64,000 nt of DNA from Streptomyces capitiformicae (GCF_002214185.1 NZ_CP022161.1:6455486-6519485); one strand, 5' to 3'; counted from the first letter of the stretch, positions 50,497 through 59,722 are shown. The notes: generated by a model from the sequence alone, not told the origin. Made by a program: numbers and translations.

Positions 50497-51530
50497 GCGC
50501 CGCACCTCGCCCGCGCCACGTGGAACTCGGGGGTGAGCACCTGCTTCGTCTTCGGCAGCACGATCCGGCCGTCGAAGTCGCAGAGGTAGAAGTTGAACCA
50601 GGAGCCGTAGGACGCCGTCCCCGTCAGCTCGGTGAGCTTGTTCGGCAGCCGCTTCAGCACGCCCTCCACGGTCTTCTCGTTCCTGTTCAGCGTTCCGGTG
50701 AGCTCACCCAGCTCGGCGATGTCGTCCTTCAGCGGCGGGCGGGCGTCGTGCAGGAGCCCCGATGTGGCCTCCGTGAGGTCGCCGATGCTCACCAGGGACT
50801 CCCCGATGGGCTTGCGGTCGGCGGACAGTCCGGAGATCACCCGCCGCAACTGCGTCAGCAGTCCGGAGAAACGGCCACCGCGCTCGTCGAGCGTCTTCAG
50901 TACGGAGTTGAGGTTGTCGATCACGGAGCCGATCAGCTCGTCGCGGTCGGCGAGCGTCGTGGTGAGTGAGGCCGTGTGCGCGAGCAGGCTGTTCACCGTG
51001 CCGCCCTCGCCCTGCAGGGTTTTGATGATCTCGGTGGCGAGCTGGTTGACGTCGCCTGGGCTGAGCGCGGCGAACAGCGGCTTGAAGCCGTTGAGCAGCG
51101 CGTTGAGGTCCAGCGCGGGCTGGGTCCTGGACAGCGGGATGGTGCCGCCGGGCCGCAGCCGGGTGCCGTTGCCGGCGCCCTCGGTGAGCGCGATGTACCG
51201 CTGTCCGACCAGGTTCCGGTAGCGGACGACCGCGCCGGTGCTGGTGAGCAGCGGGCGCTCCGCGGTGACCGTGAAGGTGACCTCGGCCAGTGTCCGGTCC
51301 TTGATCCGGATGCCCTCGACCTCGCCGACCCGCACGCCGGCCACGCGGATGTCGTCGCCCTCCTCCAGGCCGGTCACATCGCTGAACACAGCCCGGTACG
51401 TGTCCTTCGGCGCGAAGGACACGTTGACGATGGTGGCGGCGAGCAGAGCCGTCGCCAGGATCGTCACCAGCGCGAAGAGGCCGAACTTGACGAGCGGGGC
51501 GCCGGTTCGACGGGCTCCTGTGGTCCTCAT
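50493..51530 (-). CDS. mceB: MceB: Mce/MlaD-family protein
   Basis: A 345-residue exported Mce protein. Anchor helix about 14-36 (VKFGLFALVTILATALLAAT). Mce domain about 43-120 (YRAVFSDVTGLEEGDDIRVA, GVRVGEVEGI, RNLVGQRYIALTEG). The helical needle region runs to about 310 and ends with a conserved NFYLCDFDG segment. ATG 51530 overlaps the mceA stop by 4 bp. Confidence 0.92.
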   Translation of the reverse strand: MRTTGARRTGAPLVKFGLFALVTILATALLAATIVNVSFAPKDTYRAVFSDVTGLEEGDDIRVAGVRVGEVEGIRIKDRTLAEVTFTVTAERPLLTSTGAVVRYRNLVGQRYIALTEGAGNGTRLRPGGTIPLSRTQPALDLNALLNGFKPLFAALSPGDVNQLATEIIKTLQGEGGTVNSLLAHTASLTTTLADRDELIGSVIDNLNSVLKTLDERGGRFSGLLTQLRRVISGLSADRKPIGESLVSIGDLTEATSGLLHDARPPLKDDIAELGELTGTLNRNEKTVEGVLKRLPNKLTELTGTASYGSWFNFYLCDFDGRIVLPKTKQVLTPEFHVARARCGA

Positions 51531-52792
51531 GCGACGCTCACCGCCGTTCCCCGGGCCAGCGGGCCGAACAGCAGGGTCGCGACGGGCGGCACCTCGTCCG
51601 CCGGTACGCCCATGACGGGGGCCACGAGCGAGCCCACGGCCCGCTGCTCGGCATCGGTGGCGGACACGTCGACTCCTCCGGGCAGGGCGTCGCTCGAACG
51701 GCCGGACGACGTACCGTCATTGAGGTCGGTGTGGGGAGCGGGCACCTGCGGATTCGGCAGACCCCGGCAGTTCGGCCCGGACCGCTCGGCGTAACGCGGC
51801 TCCTCGCCGGGCTCGTATGCGGCCTGCGGGCGGACGACTTCGAGGGTGATCCGCATCCGGCCGCCCCGGAACGCCTCCTCGGACGCCTTCTCCTGCCGGA
51901 CCAGGCCATCGAGGAGGCAGGGGTACTCGGGTGAGTAGCGGGCGAACAGCTGAAGGGTGGGGCGGGAGACCCGGCCCAGCGTGATCAGCCGGTCGCCGTT
52001 CGCGTCGAAGAAGTCCTCACCGGTGCCCGCGACGGTCGCGGTAGTGCGGAGCGCGGCGGCCAGCCGGTCCTTCTTCTCGACGATCGTGCGGCTGGTGGTG
52101 ACCGTGTTGCGCAGGATCCGCATCAGGTCGGGCGCCGCGTCCCCGTACACCTCGGCGACATCGGCGAAGCGCGAGATGTCCTCCTTGAGGGACGGCAGAT
52201 GCGGGTTGAGGCGGCGCAGATATGCCTCGACCCGGGTGAGGTTGTCGCCGATGCGGTCGCCGCGGCCCTCCAGCGCGGTGGCGAACGCCGAGAGCGTGGC
52301 GTTCAGTTCCCCGGGCTCGACCGTGCGCAGCAGCGGCAGCAGGTCGTTCAGCAACCGCTGCAGTTCCATGCCCACCTTCGTACGGTCCTGGGTGATGACG
52401 TCCCCGGCGCGGATGGGCCGGGCCGAGGAACCGCGCGGTGCCACGAGGTCGACGTACTTCTCGCCGAACAGCGTCTTGGGCAGCAGCCGCGCGTGCACGT
52501 CCGACGGGATGAACGCGACGTACTCCGGCTTGAGCGCGATGTCGAGGGTCGCCTTCTCGCCGTCCGCGCGCACCGCGCGCACCTCACCGACCAGCAGCCC
52601 GCGCAGCTTGACGTCGGCGCGCGGATCCAGCTGGTTGCCGAGGCTGCCCGCCTCCAGGGTGATGCGCACCACCGAGGTGAACGCCTGCTGGTAGACGGCC
52701 ACGGCGAGCGACAGCAGCAGCGCGAGCACGGCGATGAAGGCGATGCCGTACAACCGAAGCCTCAGTACTCTCATTGCTCTCATCGACTTCAC
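51527..52792 (-). CDS. mceA: MceA: Mce/MlaD-family protein
   Basis: A 421-residue first Mce subunit. Anchor helix about 14-32 (LYGIAFIAVLALLLSLAVAV). Mce domain about 40-120 (VRITLEAGSLGNQLDPRADV, GLLVGEVRAV, KTLFGEKYVDLVAP). A helical stretch to about 300 is followed by a cysteine-containing tail (YSPEYPCLLDG, SGPNCRGLPNPQ). GTG 52792 overlaps the YrbE1B stop (GTGA); an internal ATG at 52783 is an alternative. It is the usual first mce gene directly after the permeases. Confidence 0.92.
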   Translation of the reverse strand: MKSMRAMRVLRLRLYGIAFIAVLALLLSLAVAVYQQAFTSVVRITLEAGSLGNQLDPRADVKLRGLLVGEVRAVRADGEKATLDIALKPEYVAFIPSDVHARLLPKTLFGEKYVDLVAPRGSSARPIRAGDVITQDRTKVGMELQRLLNDLLPLLRTVEPGELNATLSAFATALEGRGDRIGDNLTRVEAYLRRLNPHLPSLKEDISRFADVAEVYGDAAPDLMRILRNTVTTSRTIVEKKDRLAAALRTTATVAGTGEDFFDANGDRLITLGRVSRPTLQLFARYSPEYPCLLDGLVRQEKASEEAFRGGRMRITLEVVRPQAAYEPGEEPRYAERSGPNCRGLPNPQVPAPHTDLNDGTSSGRSSDALPGGVDVSATDAEQRAVGSLVAPVMGVPADEVPPVATLLFGPLARGTAVSVA

Positions 52793-53613
52793 CCCGCGAT
52801 CCGTACGGTCGTGTTGGCGCCCCAGATCGCGAGGCTCAGAAAGAAGTCCAGGACGTTGATGGCGACGATCGAGGTCCGCACCGCGCGGCCCACGGCGACG
52901 CCGACCCCGGCGGGCCCGCCGCTCGCGTAGTAGCCGTAGTAGCAGTGCACCAGGATGATCAGGACGGCGAAGACGATCACCTTGCCGAAGGACCACAGCA
53001 CGTCGACCGGCGGCAGGTACTGGTGGAAGTAGTGGTCGTACGTGCCGGTCGACTGCCCGTAGTAGCCGGTGGTGATGGTGCGGGCGGCGAGGTAGGAGGA
53101 CAGCAGGCCGATCACGTACAGCGGGATCACGGCGACGAAACCGGCGACCATCCTGGTGGTCACCAGGAACGGCAGCGAGGGCACGCCCATCACCTCCAGG
53201 GCGTCGGTCTCCTCACTGATCCGCATCGCTCCGAGCTGTGCGGTGAACCCGGCGCCGACCGTGGCGGACAGGGCGAGCCCGGCCACCAGCGGGGCGATCT
53301 CCCGGGTGTTGAAGTACGCCGACAGGAAGGCCACGAAGTTGGAGGTGCCGAGCTGGTTGAGGGCCGCGTAGCCCTGGAGGCCCACCTCGGTGCCCGTGAA
53401 GAACGACAGGAAGGCGATGACGCCGACCGTGCCGCCGACGACGGCCAGCGCCCCGCGCCCGAAGCTCACCTCGGCGAGCAGCCGCACGATCTCCTTCTTG
53501 TAGCGGCGCAGGGTGCGGCCCGTCCACGCGAGCGAGCGGCCGTAGAAGGAGAGCTGGGTGCCCAGCTCCTCCAGCGAGCGGAGCGGGCGGTCGAGGAGTC
53601 GTAGAGGTCGCAT
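52789..53613 (-). CDS. yrbE1B: YrbE1B/MlaE-type Mce permease, second
   Basis: A 274-residue integral membrane permease with five or six helices. The family signature, EETDAL(E)VMGV, is seen as RISEETDALEVMGVPSLPF, with the preceding ALSATVGAGFTAQLGAM. ATG 53613 is 11 bp from the YrbE1A stop. With YrbE1A it forms the membrane dimer driven by the MkL ATPase and feeds the Mce channel (family knowledge). Confidence 0.93.
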   Translation of the reverse strand: MRPLRLLDRPLRSLEELGTQLSFYGRSLAWTGRTLRRYKKEIVRLLAEVSFGRGALAVVGGTVGVIAFLSFFTGTEVGLQGYAALNQLGTSNFVAFLSAYFNTREIAPLVAGLALSATVGAGFTAQLGAMRISEETDALEVMGVPSLPFLVTTRMVAGFVAVIPLYVIGLLSSYLAARTITTGYYGQSTGTYDHYFHQYLPPVDVLWSFGKVIVFAVLIILVHCYYGYYASGGPAGVGVAVGRAVRTSIVAINVLDFFLSLAIWGANTTVRIAG

Positions 53614-53624
53614 CGTCGGTTCCC

Positions 53625-54395
53625 TCAGCCCCTCTGCGGGACGACTTGGAAGTACACCGCCGTCATCACGAAGTTGGTCACGAACAGCAACATGAAGGTG
53701 ATCACCACTGATTGGTTGACCGCGTCGCCGACACCCTTGGGGCCGCCCTTCGCGGTGAGCCCCTTGTACGAGGCGACGATCCCGGCGATCGCCCCGAACA
53801 CCAGCGCCTTCACCTCTGCCGCCCACAGGTCGGAGAGCTGGGCGAGGGTCGTGAAGGACGCCAGATACGCGCCGGGCGTGCCGTTCTGGAGGATCACGTT
53901 GAAGAAATAACCGCCCGCGACGCCGACCACCGACACCAGGCCGTTGAGCAGCACGGCCACCACCATGGAGGCCAGGACGCGGGGTACGACCAGCCGGTGG
54001 ATCGGGTCGATGCCGAGCACCTGCATGGCGTCGATCTCGTCGCGGATCTTGCGCGCCCCGAGGTCCGCGCAGATCGCCGTGCCGCCCGCGCCCGCGATCA
54101 GCAGTGCGGTGACGATCGGCGAGGCCTCCCGCAGGACGGCGAGGACGGAGGCGGCACCCGAGAAGGACTGGGCGCCGAGCTGCCGGGTCAGGCTGCCTAT
54201 CTGGAGGGCGATGACGGCCCCGAAGGGGATCGACACGAGGGCCGTGGGCAGGATCGTGACGCTCGCGACGAACCACGCCTGCTGGATGAACTCCCGTGCC
54301 TGGAAGGGCCGTCGGGGTATGGTCCGCACGACATCCAGCGCCATCGCGAACAGGTTGCCCGAGTGCCGCAGCGCTCCGGTCGGTGACAGGCTCAC
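53625..54395 (-). CDS. yrbE1A: YrbE1A/MlaE-type Mce permease, first
   Basis: A 256-residue permease. Motifs: SIPFGAVIALQIGSLTRQLG, VTALLIAGAGGTAICADLGA and the signature RDEIDAMQVLGIDPIHRLVV. GTG 54395 overlaps the ATPase stop (GTGA). The last helix region is YFFNVILQNGT onwards. The partner is YrbE1B. Confidence 0.93.
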   Translation of the reverse strand: MSLSPTGALRHSGNLFAMALDVVRTIPRRPFQAREFIQQAWFVASVTILPTALVSIPFGAVIALQIGSLTRQLGAQSFSGAASVLAVLREASPIVTALLIAGAGGTAICADLGARKIRDEIDAMQVLGIDPIHRLVVPRVLASMVVAVLLNGLVSVVGVAGGYFFNVILQNGTPGAYLASFTTLAQLSDLWAAEVKALVFGAIAGIVASYKGLTAKGGPKGVGDAVNQSVVITFMLLFVTNFVMTAVYFQVVPQRG

Positions 54396-55336
54396 GCTCC
54401 GGCCACCTCCCTCCGGTGCAGCTCGGATTCCCGTCGTGCGATGGCCTCCCAGCGGGGCGGCCTGGTGATGCCCGGACCCGGCAGCAGGCGGGGAGGCAGC
54501 TCCTGACTGCCGGGCGTCGTGGTGTGCTCGCCGTCGCCGAGCTGTGCCAGCTCCTGCTCGACCTGGGCGGCATCCTTCTCCTCCGCCATGCCGATCGGCC
54601 CCTGCATCCGGCCGCCCAGGAACTGGCGTACGACGGGCTCGTCGCTGGTCAGCAGCTTCTCGCGGGGGCCGAACATCACCAGCTCGCGCCGGAACAGCAG
54701 CCCGATGTTGTCCGGCACCTGGCGGGCCGAGGCGATGTCGTGCGTGACGATCAGGAAGGTGGCGTCGATCTGCGCGTTGAGGTCGACGATCAGCTGGTTG
54801 AGGTAGGCGACGCGTACGGGGTCGAGGCCCGAGTCGGGCTCGTCGAAGAGGATGATCTCGGGGTCCAGCACCAGGGCCCGTGCCAGCCCGGCCCGCTTGC
54901 GCATACCGCCGGAGATCTCGCCGGGCAGTTTCCCCTCGGCGCCGATCAGCCCGACCATGTCCATCTTCTCCAGCACGATGCGCCGGATCTGGCTCTCGGA
55001 CTTCCGGGTGTGCTCGCGCAGCGGGAAGGCGATGTTGTCGTACAGGTTCATCGAGCCGAACAGCGCGCCGTCCTGGAACAGCACACCGAACAGCTTCCGT
55101 ACCTCGTACAGGTCGTGCTCACGGAGCTTCGTGATGTCCCGCCCGGCGATCTTGACCGAGCCGCGTTCCGGCTTCAGCAGCCCGACGAGTGTCTTGAGGA
55201 ACACCGACTTGCCCGTGCCCGAGGGGCCGAGCATGACCGATACCTCCCCGGCGGGCAGCGTCAGCGAGACGTCCTGCCAGATGACCTGGTGACCGAAGGA
55301 CTTGGTCAGCCCTTCCACACAGATCTCGACACCCAT
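54392..55336 (-). CDS. MkL/MlaF-type ATPase of the Mce system
   Basis: A 314-residue ABC ATPase. Walker A GPSGTGKS is at about 37-44, signature EISGGMRKRAGLARAL, Walker B IILFDEPDSGLDP, and the H-loop is in LIVTHD. After the ATPase core (about 245) there is an extra ~70-residue polar tail (GGRMQGPIGMAEEKD...), as in MkL. ATG 55336 has GAAGG with a 9-nt spacer, better than GTG 55345. It is the first gene of the operon; genes from here to 44301 are mostly overlapping. The 155-bp spacer to the sigma factor stop should hold the promoter. Confidence 0.93.
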   Translation of the reverse strand: MGVEICVEGLTKSFGHQVIWQDVSLTLPAGEVSVMLGPSGTGKSVFLKTLVGLLKPERGSVKIAGRDITKLREHDLYEVRKLFGVLFQDGALFGSMNLYDNIAFPLREHTRKSESQIRRIVLEKMDMVGLIGAEGKLPGEISGGMRKRAGLARALVLDPEIILFDEPDSGLDPVRVAYLNQLIVDLNAQIDATFLIVTHDIASARQVPDNIGLLFRRELVMFGPREKLLTSDEPVVRQFLGGRMQGPIGMAEEKDAAQVEQELAQLGDGEHTTTPGSQELPPRLLPGPGITRPPRWEAIARRESELHRREVAGA

Positions 55337-55491
55337 CCGGTCCACCCTTCAGCCGTGGAGCAGCTCCGACATCTGCTCTACGGGGAGGGGCGGGGCGTCC
55401 GTCGCTACGAGGCCGAATTTTTCTGACGGGTTTGCGGGCGAGTTCGCGGACGACTGGGCAGGCGGCCTTGCCCGGCCTCTGACCTGCGCGT

Positions 55492-56622
55492 TTACGGGAG
55501 CTCGGTGGCGGCAGGGAGGGAGAGGGGAGCGGCCGGTGCGACAGACGTGTCCGGAACCGACGACACCGACGGCACTGGGGGGACGGCGGACTCGACCGGC
55601 ACATCCGGCGCATCAGGCATGTCCGGCGCATCGGGCACGTCAAGAACATCTGGCACATCTGGAGCTTCGGGGATATTCGGTACGTCTGGTGCGTCCGGCA
55701 GCTCTGGCACGCCCGGCACCCCGGGCGCAGGCAGCCCCGGAAGCGGGGGCACCGAGGCATCGGGCAAGGCCGGCACGGACAGCGGCAGCACTGATGCGTC
55801 GTCGGCCGCGGATCCCGCCGGTCCGTCGCCGGGAGCCGCCGACGCGGGCGACGATTCGCGCGGCTCCGGCGCGCGCGCCCGGCCACCCCTGTCGGTCGTG
55901 AGCGCCTCCGAGGGCCCGGACACGGAGGGCCGCGGAGCCGGACCGTCCCCGCCCCCGTCGAGCGCGTACGGCAGCGCGAACCCCGCCACCGCCAGGGTCG
56001 CCGCCGTCGAGGCGACGGCCACGGCATGCGCTTTCCCGCCTCCCCGCGGCCGTCCGCGCCCGAGCAGGAACAGCACCACGCCGAGCGTCCCGGCCAGCGA
56101 GGCGCGCAGCGTCCGCCGGGCCCGGGCGAGCAGCGACTCGACGGTCCGGTAGCTCAGCCCCATCTCCATGGCGACCTGGCCGACGTCCAGGTCCTCGGAC
56201 TTCAGCCGCAGCGCCTCCGCCTGCCGGGCGGGCAGCTCCCCGCTGCGCACGGCCAGCCACTTCGCCTCGGCCCGGTCGCACACCGCCTCGTCGACGGGCA
56301 CCGGGCCCGGGGCGATCAGCGTGGGACTGGTGCGCACCACCTCGGCCTCGCGGTTGACCTGCCGGTACCGGTCGACGCACAGCCGCATGGTCACGGTCGT
56401 CAGCCAGGCGCCGAGGCGCTCGTCGTCGAGGTCCGGTCGCTCGGCGGCGCGCAGCATCGCCTCGTGCACGGCGTCCTCGGCGTCCTCCGGGCTCATCGAC
56501 CTGCGCCGGGCCACCTTGAGCAACTGCTCGCGGTGGCTCCACATGCGCTGCCAACGGTCGTGGTCCGACTCTGTCCCAGCAGCCATGGCCGCCTCTGTCT
56601 CAGCAGGCATGTCCGTCGCCAT
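55492..56622 (-). CDS. ECF-type sigma factor with membrane anchor and repeat tail
   Basis: A 376-residue protein. Sigma region 2 is at about 31-92 (REQLLKVARRRSMSPEDAED, DVHEAML-like VHEAMLRAA, WLTTVTMRLCVDRYR), and region 4 at about 128-172 (LPARQAEALRLKSEDLDVGQ, MGLSYRTVESLLARARRTLR). One or two hydrophobic stretches follow (about 176-189 and 202-221), then ~150 residues rich in Pro, Asp, Ala and Val with LPDAPDVPNIPEAPDVP-like repeats. ATG 56622 follows AAGGGG. A sigma factor tethered to the membrane with an outside tail could sense the envelope. It lies directly upstream of the Mce operon on the same strand. Confidence 0.82.
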   Translation of the reverse strand: MATDMPAETEAAMAAGTESDHDRWQRMWSHREQLLKVARRRSMSPEDAEDAVHEAMLRAAERPDLDDERLGAWLTTVTMRLCVDRYRQVNREAEVVRTSPTLIAPGPVPVDEAVCDRAEAKWLAVRSGELPARQAEALRLKSEDLDVGQVAMEMGLSYRTVESLLARARRTLRASLAGTLGVVLFLLGRGRPRGGGKAHAVAVASTAATLAVAGFALPYALDGGGDGPAPRPSVSGPSEALTTDRGGRARAPEPRESSPASAAPGDGPAGSAADDASVLPLSVPALPDASVPPLPGLPAPGVPGVPELPDAPDVPNIPEAPDVPDVLDVPDAPDMPDAPDVPVESAVPPVPSVSSVPDTSVAPAAPLSLPAATELP

Positions 56623-56725
56623 GAGGGCCCCTTCGCGCTACTCCGCCGGTCTCGTGCCGTCCGGCGGGTGGCGACATTACCGCCCGGTATCCGCGGTTGT
56701 GGAGGGGGAGGGGCGCATCGTGTCC

Positions 56726-57799
56726 TCACCGTTGCTGGTCAGCACCGCCGCTGATCAGCGGGCCGGCACCGGGCAGCACGTCGTCGCCGGGCAGCTCAAC
56801 GCCCGGATCGGGTACGGGGAGCGGCGGCTCCTCCGTCTCCTGCACTCCGCCCGCCGGACGGGACGGGGAGGGCGAGGGGGAGGGTGAGGCGGGCGGTGTG
56901 GACGGCGTAGGAGACGGGCTCGCGCCCGGGCGCTCGGACGGCTCCGGCGAGGGTTCGCGTGTGCTGCTCGGTCGCGAGGGCTCCGGTCGCACGGACGACC
57001 CGCCGCTCCGGTCCGGCACCACCCGATGCCCTTCCAGGAAGTACGCGTACCAGGCCCTGACCGTGCGCAGATAGGCCTCCGAGTGGTTGTAGCCGAGGAT
57101 CGCCCGATCCAGGTCGGCCGGGTCGGAGAGGTCACGCCCGCCGGCGCACAGATAGCGCCCGGCGGCGAGCGCCGCGTCGAAGACGTTGTTCGGGTCGGCC
57201 CGTCCGTCGCCGTTGCCGTCCGCGCCCCAGTGGGCCCAGGTCGACGGGATGAACTGCATCGGGCCGACCGCCCGGTCGTATGCCGTGTCCCCGTCGTACC
57301 GGCCGCCGTCGGTGTCCCGGATGACCGCGAAGGCGCCGCCGTTCAGCCGGGGGCCGAGGATCGGTGTCACGGCCGTGCCGTCCGAGGTCACCCGGCCGCC
57401 GCGCGCCTGCCCCGACTCCACCTGGCCGATGGCGGCCAGCAGCTGCCACTTCAGCCGGCATCCCGGTGCGGTGCCCGCGAGCTCCGACTCGGCACGCCGG
57501 TACGCGGCGAACACGGTAGCGGGCAGTGCACCGCCGACCGGCCCCGCCGCCGTGTCCTCGTCGGACTTCCCGGCCCGCAGTGGCGGAAGCTGGGTGCGGT
57601 ACGGGGCGTCGCCGGACACACTCGGCCCGTGCTCGGCGCGCGCCGCGGTCCGCGCCGGCTCCGCGGCCTGCGCCGAGGTCCCCGGCGCCTGGGAGGCGGT
57701 CAGCGCGGCCATCGCCGCCGCCGCGATCGCCGTGCATCTGGTCCCTCTGAGTGCCCCTCTCGCCGTACCGACCGTCCTGAACACCATGCGCACCGCCAC
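56726..57799 (-). CDS. Secreted lytic transglycosylase (SLT/MltB-like)
   Basis: A 357-residue exported peptidoglycan-cleaving enzyme. Signal-like N-terminus about 1-46. The catalytic Glu128 is in QLLAAIGQVESGQARGG, followed by the domain features GAFAVIRDTDGG, DRAVGPMQFIPSTWAHWGAD, DPNNVFDAALAAGRYLC and AILGYNHSEAYLRTV. The tail (about 270-357) is Ser/Pro-rich and low complexity. GTG 57799 follows GGGAGGGG. It stands upstream of the sigma gene on the same strand, 103 bp apart, in keeping with an envelope theme. Confidence 0.9.
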   Translation of the reverse strand: MAVRMVFRTVGTARGALRGTRCTAIAAAAMAALTASQAPGTSAQAAEPARTAARAEHGPSVSGDAPYRTQLPPLRAGKSDEDTAAGPVGGALPATVFAAYRRAESELAGTAPGCRLKWQLLAAIGQVESGQARGGRVTSDGTAVTPILGPRLNGGAFAVIRDTDGGRYDGDTAYDRAVGPMQFIPSTWAHWGADGNGDGRADPNNVFDAALAAGRYLCAGGRDLSDPADLDRAILGYNHSEAYLRTVRAWYAYFLEGHRVVPDRSGGSSVRPEPSRPSSTREPSPEPSERPGASPSPTPSTPPASPSPSPSPSRPAGGVQETEEPPLPVPDPGVELPGDDVLPGAGPLISGGADQQR

Positions 57800-57902
57800 C
57801 TCGCGGCCCCTCCCTGTGCGGATTCCGTCCTCTGCTCTACGCGGACGGTCGGCACGTCCGTCGCCGGAGGAGGCGCCTGCGGGAGAGACCGGCCGGTGAC
57901 GG

Positions 57903-57959
57903 TCAGAGCGTCGGGCCCGCGGCGAGCTCCCGCTTGAGGATCTTTCCGGTCGCGGTCCG
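57903..57959 (-). pseudogene. Acyl-CoA ligase (AMP-binding enzyme) C-terminal stub
   Basis: The minus strand reads RTATGKILKRELAAGPTL then TGA at 57903. TGKILKRELA is the terminal A10 motif with the catalytic Lys of fatty acyl-CoA/AMP-forming ligases. Only about 18 codons are left, joined to a sigma-factor remnant. Confidence 0.7.
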
Positions 57960-58460
57960 TGACCTGGCTGTCACTGCTGGAGACGTCAATGAGCCGGTTG
58001 TAGCGACAGTGGTCCTGGTCGGGCGCCAGATCGAGATGATTCTGTCGGCAGGCGGTACGTAACTGAGCGCGGGCCCGGTGGAGTTTCACACGCGCGGTGT
58101 CCAGATCCAGTCCGGCGTACGAGGCGGCCGCGGCGAGGTCCTCCGCCTCGACTTCGGTGTGCCACAGCAACACCTGCTGCTGTGCTGGAAGCTGCCGGAA
58201 GCCATCACGGAGCAGACTCCGGTCGTGCCGCCGGACGATCGCCGGTGGCTCCTGCCTGTCCGGACCGGTGCGCAGGCCCTCCCGCAGGCCGGAGCACCGC
58301 TCGTCGGCATCCCACTCCTGGGCGGTCTCCACGACAGCGCAGAGCAGATGGCAGCGCCATGGGCCGACCAGCCCGGCCACGCTGCCGAGCCGCCGCCGGA
58401 ATACCTCTCGCGCGAGTGCGTTGGCGGCCTGGGGGGATGTCTTGTTCAGGCCGGCCGGAT
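57960..58460 (-). pseudogene. Sigma-70-like gene fragment, truncated at both ends
   Basis: The minus frame reads ALAREVFRRRLGSVAG, WRCHLLCAVVETAQEWDADE, DGFRQLPAQQQVLLWHTEVE, the helix-turn-helix LDLDTARVKLHRARAQLRTA and CRYNRLIDVSS. The last part looks like the zinc-finger anti-sigma-like segment fused to some Streptomyces sigma factors. The start is lost beneath the 3' end of the neighbouring secreted-protein gene, and the end is fused to a ligase stub. Confidence 0.6.
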
Positions 58461-59722
58461 CAACGCGGGCCGGACAGGACGTGAGCGGTGCTGGGGACAC
58501 TCTTGGTGGATGCGGCCTTGGCCTTCTTTGGAGTGGCGGTGACCACGGCAGCGCCGTCCTTGCAGTGATCGGCCTTCTCCGCCGCCGTCATGGGGCGGGA
58601 GACCCAGTCGACGACACCCATCTCGTGCGGGACGGGACCGGTGGCGACGAAGTCACGGACGTACCAGATGTAGTGGCCCCATTTGCGGTCCTTGTACGTC
58701 ACCGTGTACTCACCCCCCGCAGTCTGCATCTTGGTGTTTCGGTTGACCCAGCCGACCTCCCCGGCCGGGACGGTGAGGTCCGTCTCGTCGGAGACCCTGC
58801 TCTCCCAGGTCCACTCGTGGCCGTAAGTGGTCTTGAAGCTGAGGCTGTACTCCCCGCCGACCAGGGCATTTCCGATCTTGTAACTGGCTCCCAGCTCGAC
58901 GCTGAGCGAGTTCTTGCCGCCGGTCGCGTCCGTCCAGGTCATCTTCTTCACCTGCTCGATACTCGTGCAGTTGTACGCGCGGGCCACCTCGTGTGCCCCG
59001 CCGTAGCTGTAGGTGACGTCGCCCTTGTGCTCGAACTTGCAGGTCGCGATCTTCTCGTCGCAGTCCGCAAAGAGCTGGGCGGCAGTCGGTGCTTCCGCGT
59101 AGCTCCACTGGATGGAGCTGGTGCGGTTGTCCACACCGTCCCCGACCGAGAGCTGACCGCCGATCTGCCAGCTGGTGGAGTCGCCCTTCAGCCCGGGGTC
59201 GGCGAAGTGCCGGGCCTGGCAGTCGTTGAAGGTCTGGTACGAGCTGATGGCGTCGTTGAACTCGGCGGGCACCTGGTCGACCTGGAAGCCCGGCTCGTCA
59301 GGGGTGCACTTGCTCTCGGCGGTGAAACTCATGGACTTGCCCGCGTGGTTCGCGTCCAGGTACTCGGTACCGATGACGACGGACGACTCCTCGTCCGACT
59401 CCTCATCGGCCCGCAGCTCGGCGGCGGTGCCCGCAACGTCGATCTTCTTCCGGAAGGCCGGGTTGGCGACGGCCTTGCGGACGTCCAGCGGAGCGTCCTT
59501 GACCCGGCCGTCGGTGGCTGCCGCGATGGCCGCCCGATAAGTCGGGAAACATTGCACGGGACCGCCGGATATATCGACGGTGCAATGTGATCCGGGCGCC
59601 TCCGAACCGGGCTCGGTGCTGGTCGCCAACGCCGTGATCGGCACGGTCAGGGCCAGCACACTGGTGCCCGCCGCCGCAAAGATCACGGTCTTCTTGGAAC
59701 GGCTCTTCATCCGGTGCTTCAT
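58460..59722 (-). CDS. Secreted beta-rich protein of unknown function
   Basis: A 420-residue exported protein; I do not recognise the family. ATG 59722 gives a signal peptide (KSRSKKTVIFAAAGTSVLAL, cut near ALA-T at about 33). A small cysteine module (HCTVDISGGPVQCFPTYRAA) is followed by a Glu/Asp-rich stretch. The central half alternates polar and aromatic residues (ASYKIGNALVGGEYSLSFKT, then TYGHEWTWE, VPAGEVGWVNRNTKMQTAGG), a pattern seen in aerolysin/ETX-type beta-pore proteins (weak inference). It has about eight cysteines and a Lys/Ala/Ser-rich end. It stands alone on its strand. Confidence 0.75.
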   Translation of the reverse strand: MKHRMKSRSKKTVIFAAAGTSVLALTVPITALATSTEPGSEAPGSHCTVDISGGPVQCFPTYRAAIAAATDGRVKDAPLDVRKAVANPAFRKKIDVAGTAAELRADEESDEESSVVIGTEYLDANHAGKSMSFTAESKCTPDEPGFQVDQVPAEFNDAISSYQTFNDCQARHFADPGLKGDSTSWQIGGQLSVGDGVDNRTSSIQWSYAEAPTAAQLFADCDEKIATCKFEHKGDVTYSYGGAHEVARAYNCTSIEQVKKMTWTDATGGKNSLSVELGASYKIGNALVGGEYSLSFKTTYGHEWTWESRVSDETDLTVPAGEVGWVNRNTKMQTAGGEYTVTYKDRKWGHYIWYVRDFVATGPVPHEMGVVDWVSRPMTAAEKADHCKDGAAVVTATPKKAKAASTKSVPSTAHVLSGPR

